From: CAYUPY01 sp964446595
Lineage (GTDB): Bacteria > Patescibacteriota > Dojkabacteria > J137 > JAEUSD01
Direction of reading: 5' to 3'
NCBI GenBank assembly: GCA_964446595.1
Contig: CAYUPY010000013.1
Coordinates: forward strand, 1 to 25,478
Length of the DNA stretch: 25,478 bases
Part shown: positions 14,073 through 20,827 of the stretch, in pieces
Numbering within the stretch: position 1 is the stretch's first letter
Layout: every line of letters begins with the position of its first letter
The notes under the pieces: model-generated
Told to the model about the DNA's origin: nothing
The model's database searches: none
Seen by the model: only the letters and a program-made list of their open reading frames with translations
Position numbers and translations under genes: made by a program

Positions 14073-14543
14073 ATGCCACATAGTCAAGATAAAATTGTTA
14101 CTTCGCTAGTCTTTCCCTCTCAAATTCTGCCGACTGTAAAAGCAGTGCTTGGGGATGTGAGATTGTTTGCTAGGTTAAATCCGTTAGTTAAAGAAGTTGA
14201 GGTTGATGAAGATGGAAGTGCAAATATAACAGATGTGCTTTATGGGTTCATTCCGATTGAATATAAAGCAACAAGTAAAGTCTTGGATACTGAAGGGCTA
14301 GAATATATAAACACAGCCGCTTCTCCTTTTCCATTCTCCAGTCAGCAGTTGCAACTCAGTAATAAAATCACATTAAGTCCGGTCGAAGGCACGAATAATT
14401 ATCAGTTAACAGAGCTAGCTCAAGTAACTTATCCTCCTAAACCGACCTATCTTCCCCGATTCATTTATGACTATCTTAAAATTGTAGTTCGTAAAAACAT
14501 AGAAAAATCACATCGAGAAATGTTCGAAAAGTGTTTCTCGTGA
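14073..14543 (+). CDS. SRPBCC-like (START/Bet v1 fold) protein of unknown function
   Basis: It is a 156-residue soluble protein with the outline of an SRPBCC domain: an early strand and helix with VRLFARLNPLVKEVEV, a central run of strands (ITDVLYGFIPIEYKATSKV), and a long C-terminal helix (YDYLKIVVRKNIEKSHREMF). The family similarity is by pattern only. The ATG at 14073 is chosen because a longer frame would run back through the tRNA gene. The stop overlaps the parS-like site at 14532-14547. The 415-aa gene converges on it 13 bp away. Confidence 0.55.
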   Translation: MPHSQDKIVTSLVFPSQILPTVKAVLGDVRLFARLNPLVKEVEVDEDGSANITDVLYGFIPIEYKATSKVLDTEGLEYINTAASPFPFSSQQLQLSNKITLSPVEGTNNYQLTELAQVTYPPKPTYLPRFIYDYLKIVVRKNIEKSHREMFEKCFS

Positions 14544-14547
14544 AACC
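14532..14547. promoter_or_regulatory. parS-like site (14/16) at a stop codon
   Basis: TGTTTCTCGTGAAACC matches the parS consensus at 14 of 16 positions. The TGA stop of the SRPBCC-like gene is inside it. Confidence 0.6.
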
Positions 14548-14556
14548 CGAAGATTT

Positions 14557-15804
14557 CTAAGCTACAATTTGTCTTTGGAGATAAGCTAACATTAGTTCTT
14601 TAAATGTATAGCTTTGGATTTGGGATATCCTAGCATCTTGATGTAATTCATCACCAGAGTAGCCTGGCAATATAGGTAGAATTTCGATCACGAGCTCTAA
14701 CAGTTGAATTGGTTCATCAGCAAAGTTATTATTTTCCCGCTTAAAATACAGAATGGTTTCTACGGCTTTTAATAATTTGTTTAAATTGACTTTCCCTGGA
14801 TCATGAAGTGCTAATTGGTGACATGTGCGTACGTAATTTGCTTTAGCATTATAATGATCACGTAAACGACTACTTCTCCTAAAAGCTTTAGTAGCTGAAA
14901 CAGTCTCATCCAGCATTGAAATAACCACTTCTAGTACTTCTAGCTCCTCTTCGTAGCTTCTTTGCTTTTTCAACACCACCTCTAAATCACCATCAAGAGT
15001 TTCTAATCTGCTTACTAAATAACTGCTTCTCAGCCTTACTAAACGTTCTATCTTAACTGCCATGTTCATAACCCGGTTAGTAATTACACGTGGTCTTTCT
15101 GCCATTTCCAAAAGATGAGTTAGGTAAAGAAGTAATTTACCATCTACTTTGGAAGATAGACTTTCGTCAATATAACCAAGGTCGGCTATAATCTGGTTAA
15201 TTAGCACCTCAAGCCATACATGCCAATCCACTCCATTATCCTTAAAAGCATCATTCAAATAGAACCGTATTTTAGCGAATAAGCTGTCCGTTAAGCTAAG
15301 ATCAAAATTCTTATCTAGTAATTTGACTTGAGTTCTGGCCAAATGGTGAAATAGTTGAAGCGCAGAAACTCGAAGTTCTTTTTGGCTGTAATGTTCTATG
15401 TTATTAATTATGCTATCAACATTTGACCAATATACTCCTAGCTCATTTAAAAGATATATAATTTCCATGATATCTTTTGATCTGGCGGTAACCTCTTGGA
15501 TAGCTGCAGCTAAAACAGCTGATTCTGATGAAATGAGCTTTACCCTTTCTACAGCCTCTAAAATAGTTGCAATGTCAGTAGTACCGTTAGTTTGTTCTAT
15601 AACTAACTCTTCCAGAGTAGGGTGATGAGTCGGAGAAGTTACACCAAGCGTCAAATACTTTTTGATAAGTGAGTAAAGCAAATTTAAATGTGATGAAGCT
15701 ATGGTAATTTGCTGCTCCCAGTAAAGCATTTCTAAGCTTGGAGGGCTAGAGTGATCAAATATCATTGGATCGATATGGTTTTGTTCCATATAGGAATCTA
15801 ACAT
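14557..15804 (-). CDS. Large helical protein of unknown function
   Basis: I do not recognise this 415-residue protein. It is predicted almost wholly helical, rich in Leu, Glu, Ser and Lys, with no signal peptide or clear membrane span. A charged coiled-coil-like segment (about 255-320, LVRLRSSYLVSRLETLDGDL and following) is evident. It starts 21 nt after the XRE regulator gene on the same strand, so the two are likely one operon. Its pattern resembles that of the shorter helical proteins at 3192 and 3796, but I cannot show homology by eye. Confidence 0.75.
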   Translation of the reverse strand: MLDSYMEQNHIDPMIFDHSSPPSLEMLYWEQQITIASSHLNLLYSLIKKYLTLGVTSPTHHPTLEELVIEQTNGTTDIATILEAVERVKLISSESAVLAAAIQEVTARSKDIMEIIYLLNELGVYWSNVDSIINNIEHYSQKELRVSALQLFHHLARTQVKLLDKNFDLSLTDSLFAKIRFYLNDAFKDNGVDWHVWLEVLINQIIADLGYIDESLSSKVDGKLLLYLTHLLEMAERPRVITNRVMNMAVKIERLVRLRSSYLVSRLETLDGDLEVVLKKQRSYEEELEVLEVVISMLDETVSATKAFRRSSRLRDHYNAKANYVRTCHQLALHDPGKVNLNKLLKAVETILYFKRENNNFADEPIQLLELVIEILPILPGYSGDELHQDARISQIQSYTFKELMLAYLQRQIVA

Positions 15805-15825
15805 CGACAGAGAAACTTGCCAACT

Positions 15826-16161
15826 TTATTTCTTGCTTTTTAGATAGTCTACGTAGTCCAGTATTTTAGAAATGTCTTCTGGGGCAAGGTCAGTATCTTG
15901 TTGAAGGGCGGCCCACAAATTCTGCTGCGGTTCTTCTGATTCCGATAATTGGAGAAATTCGTTTACAGGTATATGAAAAAGCTTAGACAGCTTTTCTAAC
16001 ATGTCAGCATTGACTGTGTAATCGCCATTTTCGATTTTTGAAACAGTTACGCGAGACTTATAACCCAGAGCGTGAGCGACTTCTTCTTGTGAATAATCGT
16101 GTCGCTCACGCAACATCTTCACCCTTTTGCCAATGATTTTATAAATTTGTTTAGCTGACAT
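15826..16161 (-). CDS. XRE-family helix-turn-helix regulator
   Basis: It is a 111-residue DNA-binding protein. The HTH_3 domain (about 14-68) has the typical YSQEEVAHALGYKSRVTVSKIENGDYTVNADMLEKLSKLF. The C-terminal part is short and acidic. An imperfect promoter and a GTATC/GATAC inverted repeat (16171-16188) just upstream suggest autoregulation. It is first in a likely two-gene operon with the 415-residue helical protein; such pairs can be regulator and target, or antitoxin-like, but no toxin motif is seen. Confidence 0.9.
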   Translation of the reverse strand: MSAKQIYKIIGKRVKMLRERHDYSQEEVAHALGYKSRVTVSKIENGDYTVNADMLEKLSKLFHIPVNEFLQLSESEEPQQNLWAALQQDTDLAPEDISKILDYVDYLKSKK

Positions 16162-16170
16162 CTTGACCGT

Positions 16171-16188
16171 GTATCTTCATTTTGATAC
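16171..16188. promoter_or_regulatory. Candidate operator of the XRE gene
   Basis: The inverted repeat GTATC and GATAC, separated by 8 bp, lies 9 to 27 bp upstream of the XRE start codon. It is sized for a dimeric HTH regulator, so autoregulation is a reasonable guess. Confidence 0.35.
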
Positions 16189-16344
16189 TCTTTTAGTAAC
16201 AATTTGTTTCTAAATAATTACAAATGTAGAAGAAATGTAAGAATTATGTAAAAATCTTACTCCTAAATACATCTGCCTGTTTAAGTATAACTGAGCATCC
16301 TTTTTTGCGGTAGGGTGGTTAAATTATGCCTTTATTAAATAAAT

Positions 16345-16629
16345 ATGCCTTACGTAATAGACTTAATTGAATATCGCCAGTTGTTACATCATGGCATCGT
16401 TGCCAGTAGGATTATGGATTATTGGCAAGAATGTCTATCCAGATTGCCAGACAATTTAAAGGAAGAAGCAAAGACAAAATCATTCCAACTCATTTCTCAT
16501 CCACATTTAGAGGTGGCGAATACACGTTATTCCCAAAACCTGGCATTTCATATTCCCACTGCCTCAGAAGAACTTCAGAAGGAGCTACTTAGGCCAGAGC
16601 ATACGATCATTTGTCTAAATGATTACTAA
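16345..16629 (+). CDS. Small protein of unknown function
   Basis: I do not recognise this 94-residue protein. It has no signal peptide or membrane span; it appears mixed helix and strand, with His- and Leu-rich parts. The ATG start is preceded by AT-rich sequence with TATTAA six bases upstream, a weak fit to the leaderless pattern. It lies alone between a divergent regulator and a convergent membrane protein gene. The reading frame is clean and its codon usage resembles its neighbours, but evidence that it is real is modest. Confidence 0.5.
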   Translation: MPYVIDLIEYRQLLHHGIVASRIMDYWQECLSRLPDNLKEEAKTKSFQLISHPHLEVANTRYSQNLAFHIPTASEELQKELLRPEHTIICLNDY

Positions 16630-16652
16630 CCGCTATCCCGAGCCCAGAAATT

Positions 16653-17300
16653 TTAGAATATATCGGAATCATCTTTTTCCTGACGGTACTTGCTTAGTAC
16701 GAGGATGAGCAACACAATGAGTCCAAAAGTAAGGAAGCTACAGCAAATTATCACTGGTATAAAGTATTGCCCGCCTACAAAATTGCCCCAAAAATTACCC
16801 AAAACGTCAGAACCATTGTCATCATCCACGCTTACGCTATCATCATCACTTGGTCCTCCACTTTGACTAGTCGTAAACCCACTTGAGGATGTGTCGCCTG
16901 ACTGGCTTGTTTCACTAGAGCTGGTAGAATCCGTTGGGAATGAAGTAGGGAAGGAAGTAGGGTAGGAGGAAGGGTCACCATCTCCAGATGCACTCGTGGA
17001 CGAACCTGAGGTGCTACTTGTCTGGCTACTGGCAGTATTTGTGCTACCGGCTGAACTAGTTGACGCAGTAGAAGTATTACTAGTTGTGGTTGCTGGACTT
17101 GTAGTAGCAGAGGACGTTGTTGTTGATGTTGTTGACGTGCTTGTCGTACTTGTCACGATTACTATAGTTCCTACTGGAGCCGCGCTTACGCTAAATCCGA
17201 ACATTCCAGCTAGGAAAACGAATCCAAGCGTATACACCAGGATCAGTAAAGCCCCGGCAAAAGTGAGTCCAATGTATTCATGTATCCTCTGCTGTGACAT
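16653..17300 (-). CDS. Ser/Thr-rich surface protein with two membrane segments
   Basis: This 215-residue protein has an N-terminal hydrophobic segment (about 10-40), a long Ser/Thr-rich low-complexity stretch (about 45-150) poor in structured residues, an acidic patch (DDDSVSVDDDNGSD), and a second membrane segment (about 177-203) followed by a short charged tail. It fits a double-anchored surface loop or a heavily modified linker protein. The low-complexity stretch may be O-glycosylated, but this is inference. No enzymatic motif is seen. Confidence 0.75.
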   Translation of the reverse strand: MSQQRIHEYIGLTFAGALLILVYTLGFVFLAGMFGFSVSAAPVGTIVIVTSTTSTSTTSTTTSSATTSPATTTSNTSTASTSSAGSTNTASSQTSSTSGSSTSASGDGDPSSYPTSFPTSFPTDSTSSSETSQSGDTSSSGFTTSQSGGPSDDDSVSVDDDNGSDVLGNFWGNFVGGQYFIPVIICCSFLTFGLIVLLILVLSKYRQEKDDSDIF

Positions 17301-17303
17301 AAT

Positions 17304-17320
17304 TAAGCTATTTTAGCTTA
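17304..17320. repeat. Inverted repeat near the start of the Ser/Thr-rich gene
   Basis: TAAGCTA and TAGCTTA form a 7-bp stem with loop TTT just upstream of the minus-strand ATG. TAAAAT (17315-17310) within it could be the -10 box, so it might be an operator. Confidence 0.3.
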
Positions 17321-17350
17321 TAAACTGTTGCATAACCAACCGTCAGAATC

Positions 17351-17356
17351 TATAGT
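17351..17356 (+). promoter_or_regulatory. Leaderless-type -10 box of the TspO-like gene
   Basis: TATAGT ends five bases before the ATG at 17362. Confidence 0.5.
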
Positions 17357-17361
17357 TCTAT

Positions 17362-18156
17362 ATGAAACTTCGACAAATATTTATACCCGTAATTACCCTA
17401 GCGACAGTTGGCTTTAATATCTTTGTGGAACAGATAGTTCCTAGGTCTACCTCGGTAGCTGAAGTTTCCGATAAATATTTCACTAATGTGACACCTTATG
17501 GCCTTACCTTTATTATCTGGGGTGTAATTTTTATAGGGTTACTGGGCTACTCTTTTTACCAATCGCTCCCTAAAAATAAAGACAAGGCATTTTTAGATGA
17601 GGTTGCAATTTGGTACGCAATGTCCTGTATCGCGAATATTATGTGGCTAGTACTCTGGACACTAGAATTGATTGTGGCCACACCTGTTGTAATGTTAGTT
17701 CTACTAGGCAGTTTAGTGGTAAGTTATATTTCTCTCCACTTGAATATTCCCCCAGACGATGAATTCACCTGGCAGGATCGCTTGTTTGTATACCTACCCT
17801 TTAGTATTTATTTAGGTTGGATTAGCGTAGCAACAATTGCTAATATCGCTAGTTTTCTAGACTCTTTTGGCATTACTGATCTAGTGCTTGACGGACGCAT
17901 GTGGGCAGCCATACTAATGGTAGTTGCCGCTATTTTAGCTGGAGCATTATTAATTTTTGCTCAGGACTTACCCTTTGCAGTGACTGTCCTATGGGGTCTC
18001 TTTGGCATATTTAATAACGGTGATAACATTAGTCCTCAATTAGGCCCTATTCAAATTGCCTTTCTTGCAGCGCTCATGATTATCGCTGGCTGTGGTTCCT
18101 ATGCGATATTTACCTGGTATCGGAAATACAGTGAAGAACACGCAGAATACTTCTAG
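17362..18156 (+). CDS. TspO/MBR-like multispan membrane protein
   Basis: A 264-residue membrane protein with about seven to eight hydrophobic segments. TPYGLTFIIWGVIFIGLLGYSFYQ resembles the P-x-G-x-T-F-x-I-W-G signature of TspO/MBR (tryptophan-rich sensory protein) relatives, of which longer forms exist. TspO proteins bind porphyrins or sterols, but I cannot assign a ligand here. It lies between the divergent surface protein and the convergent LexA-like gene (stop codons abut). It has its own leaderless-type promoter. Confidence 0.6.
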   Translation: MKLRQIFIPVITLATVGFNIFVEQIVPRSTSVAEVSDKYFTNVTPYGLTFIIWGVIFIGLLGYSFYQSLPKNKDKAFLDEVAIWYAMSCIANIMWLVLWTLELIVATPVVMLVLLGSLVVSYISLHLNIPPDDEFTWQDRLFVYLPFSIYLGWISVATIANIASFLDSFGITDLVLDGRMWAAILMVVAAILAGALLIFAQDLPFAVTVLWGLFGIFNNGDNISPQLGPIQIAFLAALMIIAGCGSYAIFTWYRKYSEEHAEYF

Positions 18157-18774
18157 TTAGTTTACTTCGGTGTAAGAAATAATTCCGCGTACAATTCCTT
18201 CCACCCTAAACTCTCCGCGTCTAGCCAAGATAGGTGCATACTCTGCATTCTCCGAAATTAGAATTACCTCTCCGCTATTTTTTGCAGGCTGGTACTTTTT
18301 AATCAATGCCTCTCCTTGGTAAGAACAAACTACGATGGCTCCTTTGGGTGCGTTAGTGCTGCGTCGGGCAATGACCAAGTCTCCCTCTTTGATTTTGGGG
18401 TACATAGAGTTACCCTTGGCTTTCATCAAGAAAGCATCCTTAGAAGGGAAGCCAAGTAGTTTTGTAGCCACAGGTACTTTATCTACTGGGTTGCCGGTGA
18501 GTATTTGACCATTAGGGCCACACTTAGCCATACCATACATATTGACATAAGCAATCTCTTCATCGGGCGCCTCAGCCAAAATTTGGTAATCGCTAGGGTT
18601 GTTTGGGTTACGCCTTAAAAAGCCTTTCTTTTCCAACTGAGTAATATGATGATGTACAGTTGAAGTAGAAGAGACATTCAATTCCTCCTGCAATTCACGT
18701 ACAGTCAATGGCTCTTCAATATGCTTCTTTAGCAATCCAATAAGTTTTGTTTGTGTAGGGTGTAAGGCAGGCAT
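18157..18774 (-). CDS. lexA: LexA-like SOS repressor
   Basis: LexA represses DNA-damage genes until RecA triggers self-cleavage. The 205-residue length fits. An N-terminal winged helix (about 1-68, LTVRELQEELNVSSTSTVHHHI) precedes an S24 peptidase domain with catalytic Ser123 (GNSMYP) and Lys159 or 160 (GEALIKKY). The likely cleavage site is Cys85-Gly86 (AKCGPNG), the form known in UmuD, rather than the usual Ala-Gly of LexA. It is divergent from a helicase gene with inverted repeats between, suiting autoregulation. TAGTTT ends six bases before the ATG. Confidence 0.85.
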   Translation of the reverse strand: MPALHPTQTKLIGLLKKHIEEPLTVRELQEELNVSSTSTVHHHITQLEKKGFLRRNPNNPSDYQILAEAPDEEIAYVNMYGMAKCGPNGQILTGNPVDKVPVATKLLGFPSKDAFLMKAKGNSMYPKIKEGDLVIARRSTNAPKGAIVVCSYQGEALIKKYQPAKNSGEVILISENAEYAPILARRGEFRVEGIVRGIISYTEVN

Positions 18775-18780
18775 ATAATT

Positions 18781-18786
18781 AAACTA
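18781..18786 (-). promoter_or_regulatory. Leaderless-type -10 box of lexA
   Basis: On the minus strand, TAGTTT ends six bases before the lexA ATG. Confidence 0.4.
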
Positions 18787-18817
18787 AAAAATAGGCTTAA
18801 GATAGAATAGCGCGAAG

Positions 18818-18863
18818 TGTTCGAAAAAGTCAAGAACAAATACGCAGCAACTAACTGAAGTTG
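18818..18863. promoter_or_regulatory. Candidate LexA operators between lexA and the helicase gene
   Basis: Two inverted repeats are visible: TGTTC and GAACA separated by 11 bp (18818-18838), and CAACT and AGTTG separated by 6 bp (18848-18863), the second just upstream of the helicase -10 box. Neither matches a well known SOS box exactly. Confidence 0.35.
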
Positions 18864-18866
18864 TGC

Positions 18867-18872
18867 AATAAT
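18867..18872 (+). promoter_or_regulatory. Leaderless-type extended -10 box of the helicase gene
   Basis: TGC AATAAT ends five bases before the GTG at 18878, which favours that GTG as the start. Confidence 0.4.
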
Positions 18873-18877
18873 GCGTA

Positions 18878-20044
18878 GTGGAACTTTCAGACGATCAAAA
18901 AAATGTAATTAAGGATTTGTTTGCTTGGTTGGCGGCCTCTGGCCGCCAACAGTACATCACAGTCGGTGGTTACGCAGGTACAGGCAAAACTACCCTTATT
19001 TCTATTCTGCGTCGTCATATTCATAAGCAAAACAAGAAAATCAAAGTAGCCTTCTGTGCTTACACAGGTAAGGCCGCACGTGTTCTGAAACAAAAACTAC
19101 AAGAAAGCGCCGCCATCTTTTCTGATGATTCAGTAAGCACTATCCATGCACTTATATACTCGCCAGTTACAAATGATAAACAAGAAATCACAGGATGGAA
19201 GCTACGCAAAGATATTAAGTATGACCTCATAATTGTAGATGAAGCATCAATGGTAGATGCCGAGATCTGGAATGATCTTTTAGGCTATAAGTTACCTATT
19301 ATTGCCGTGGGAGATCATGGACAATTACCCCCCATTAGAGGCGATTTCAATCTAATGCAGTACCCCCAGTTAGAGCTAAAACAGATTCATAGACAAGCTG
19401 CAGGTAATCCGATTATCCAGCTATCTATTATGGCCCGCACTGAAGGGAAGATTCCACCTTTAAAATATAGCCCCAAGGTACGCAAGTTTGCAAAAGATGG
19501 TATAGATTCGCAAGAGTTTATTGCTGAAAAGCTTAATAACTTTAAGCCTGATATGCTTGTGCTCTGTGGGTATAACCATACACGAGTAAAACTAAACCAG
19601 TCTATCCGCGTTTCACGTGAAATATTTGAGCCCACACCTCAGCGCAAAGACCGAGTTATTTGCTTGCGTAATAATCACGAGAAACAGATATACAACGGTA
19701 TGCTGGGAGAACTTATTAAAGTGGAAACTACAGATGACGAAGATTGGCTTAAAGCAGAAATTGCGATGGACGATGAGGTAGAAACATACAAAGGACTGAT
19801 CTTTCTCCCCCAATTTAGTCTGATAGAAGCTGCAAACTTTACTGATAAACGGGCAAAAACAATGAAGGGCGATCTATTTGACTATGGTTATGCAATGACA
19901 GTACACAAATCTCAAGGATCGCAGGCGAAGCGCGTCATTTTATTTGAGGAGCGCTTCGCAAAAATGTCTGATTCCGATTGGAGCCGTTGGCTATATACAG
20001 CTGTCACGCGAGCCGAAGAAGAGCTTTATATTGTTGGAGATTAG
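18878..20044 (+). CDS. RecD-like superfamily 1 DNA helicase
   Basis: It is a 388-residue SF1 helicase of the RecD/Dda type with the motifs in order: GYAGTGKT (31-38, Walker A), IIVDEASM (about 118-125), GDHGQLPP, and YAMTVHKSQGSQ (motif V, UvrD_C_2 region), then LYTAVTRAEEELYIVGD near the end. It lacks the long extra domains of full RecD2, so it is a compact form. GTG is the start codon. It is divergent from lexA, so SOS control is plausible. Two intragenic inverted repeats and a parS-like site lie within it. Confidence 0.92.
   Translation: MELSDDQKNVIKDLFAWLAASGRQQYITVGGYAGTGKTTLISILRRHIHKQNKKIKVAFCAYTGKAARVLKQKLQESAAIFSDDSVSTIHALIYSPVTNDKQEITGWKLRKDIKYDLIIVDEASMVDAEIWNDLLGYKLPIIAVGDHGQLPPIRGDFNLMQYPQLELKQIHRQAAGNPIIQLSIMARTEGKIPPLKYSPKVRKFAKDGIDSQEFIAEKLNNFKPDMLVLCGYNHTRVKLNQSIRVSREIFEPTPQRKDRVICLRNNHEKQIYNGMLGELIKVETTDDEDWLKAEIAMDDEVETYKGLIFLPQFSLIEAANFTDKRAKTMKGDLFDYGYAMTVHKSQGSQAKRVILFEERFAKMSDSDWSRWLYTAVTRAEEELYIVGD
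18928..18950. repeat. 10-bp GC-rich inverted repeat in helicase gene
   Basis: The arms GTTGGCGGCC and GGCCGCCAAC are perfect, with loop TCT. It encodes LAASGRQQ just before the Walker A motif. Confidence 0.85.
19609..19624. promoter_or_regulatory. parS-like site (14/16) in helicase gene
   Basis: CGTTTCACGTGAAATA matches the parS consensus at 14 of 16 positions and has a perfect central 13 bp. It encodes VSREI. Confidence 0.6.
19925..19959. repeat. 9-bp inverted repeat in helicase gene
   Basis: GCGAAGCGC and GCGCTTCGC flank a 17-nt spacer. Both are inside conserved coding sequence close to the HKSQGSQ motif. Confidence 0.65.
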
Positions 20045-20236
20045 TACTAATTCAGCATATAGACTTTCTTCCCCTTTTCGGCTAATCTGTTGCTACTGCT
20101 TACATTAATTATTCTAAAAAATATGCAAAATAAAAAAATACTAATTCAGCATATAGACTTTCTTCCCCTTTTCGGCTAATCTGTTGCTACTGCTTACATT
20201 AATTATTCTAAAAAATATGCAAAATAAAAAAATACT
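20045..20236 (+). repeat. 94-bp perfect tandem duplication
   Basis: The segment 20045-20138 is repeated exactly at 20139-20232, and identity runs four bases further (TACT junction homology). Each copy contains a -10-like box TATTCT and the start ATGCAAAATAAAAAAATACT of the cohesin-like gene. The first copy reads into an 18-codon frame (20123-20179) ending in TAA. Recent slippage or unequal recombination is the likely cause; an assembly error is the alternative. Confidence 0.97.
20204..20209 (+). promoter_or_regulatory. -10 box of the cohesin-like gene
   Basis: TATTCT ends seven bases before the ATG at 20217. An identical copy, 94 bp upstream, precedes the aborted start at 20123. Confidence 0.4.
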
Positions 20237-20816
20237 TATTGCAGCAGCCATAGTAGGCATGTTTGCGCTTCCTTTGACAGTGTTTGCACAAGCCAATACA
20301 AACTATAGGCTAGGCTTTTCCTCGTCAGAGGTTAAGCTAAACGCAAACGAACAAGCTCAGATAGAGATTGTCGCTTCCGGAGCAACAGATCAAAATGCTG
20401 CGGAGATTCGAGTGCAGGCAAATGGCGCAGTACGTATTCTTGGTATTCAAGGCAACAATGAGGCACTTAGTCTGGGAGCAGAAACTACAGATACTACAGC
20501 AAGTATTGATGTTGCCACTACTCAGGATTTTGAACAAGAACAGTCATTAGCTTCTGTAGTAGTAGCTTTAACAGGTACTGGTGGTGGTAGCCTGTCTTTG
20601 GTAGAAGGTTCAAGTATCGGTGGTGAAGAGGCTCAATTAGGAACGATCAAAATTAGTTATAGCGAAAGCGGGGCTAGTAATAACCCAGAAGTCTCACCAG
20701 TTTATGACACCTCTATTGATCCAGCATTACTTGCCTTAATTGCAGTGGTAGCACTGGCACTATTAGGCTTAGTAGTGATGGTAATAACAAGAAATCGCAG
20801 TAAAGCTAATAATTAA
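20217..20816 (+). CDS. Cohesin-like surface protein with C-terminal membrane anchor
   Basis: The 199-residue protein starts with a signal peptide (KKILIAAAIVGMFALPLTVF, cleavage probably near VFA-QA, residue 24-26). A beta-rich domain follows (about 28-150) with the pattern of cohesin-type domains: FSSSEVKLNANEQAQIEIVA at the start and repeated short strands. A short linker leads to a C-terminal membrane segment (about 168-192) and a basic tail. ATG 20217 is preferred to an in-frame TTG at 20184 because it gives a standard signal peptide. Its 5' end is duplicated. The dockerin-bearing gene follows after 11 nt, so the two are one operon. Confidence 0.7.
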   Translation: MQNKKILIAAAIVGMFALPLTVFAQANTNYRLGFSSSEVKLNANEQAQIEIVASGATDQNAAEIRVQANGAVRILGIQGNNEALSLGAETTDTTASIDVATTQDFEQEQSLASVVVALTGTGGGSLSLVEGSSIGGEEAQLGTIKISYSESGASNNPEVSPVYDTSIDPALLALIAVVALALLGLVVMVITRNRSKANN

Positions 20817-20827
20817 TTTATCTAAAT

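Noticed and set aside
16996..17316. A Val-rich plus-strand frame opposite the Ser/Thr-rich gene
   Set aside because: It is the complement of the low-complexity Thr/Ser codons and has no independent support.
20184..20216. TTG start adding 11 residues to the cohesin-like protein
   Set aside because: ATG 20217 gives a standard signal peptide and is the start copied in the tandem duplication.
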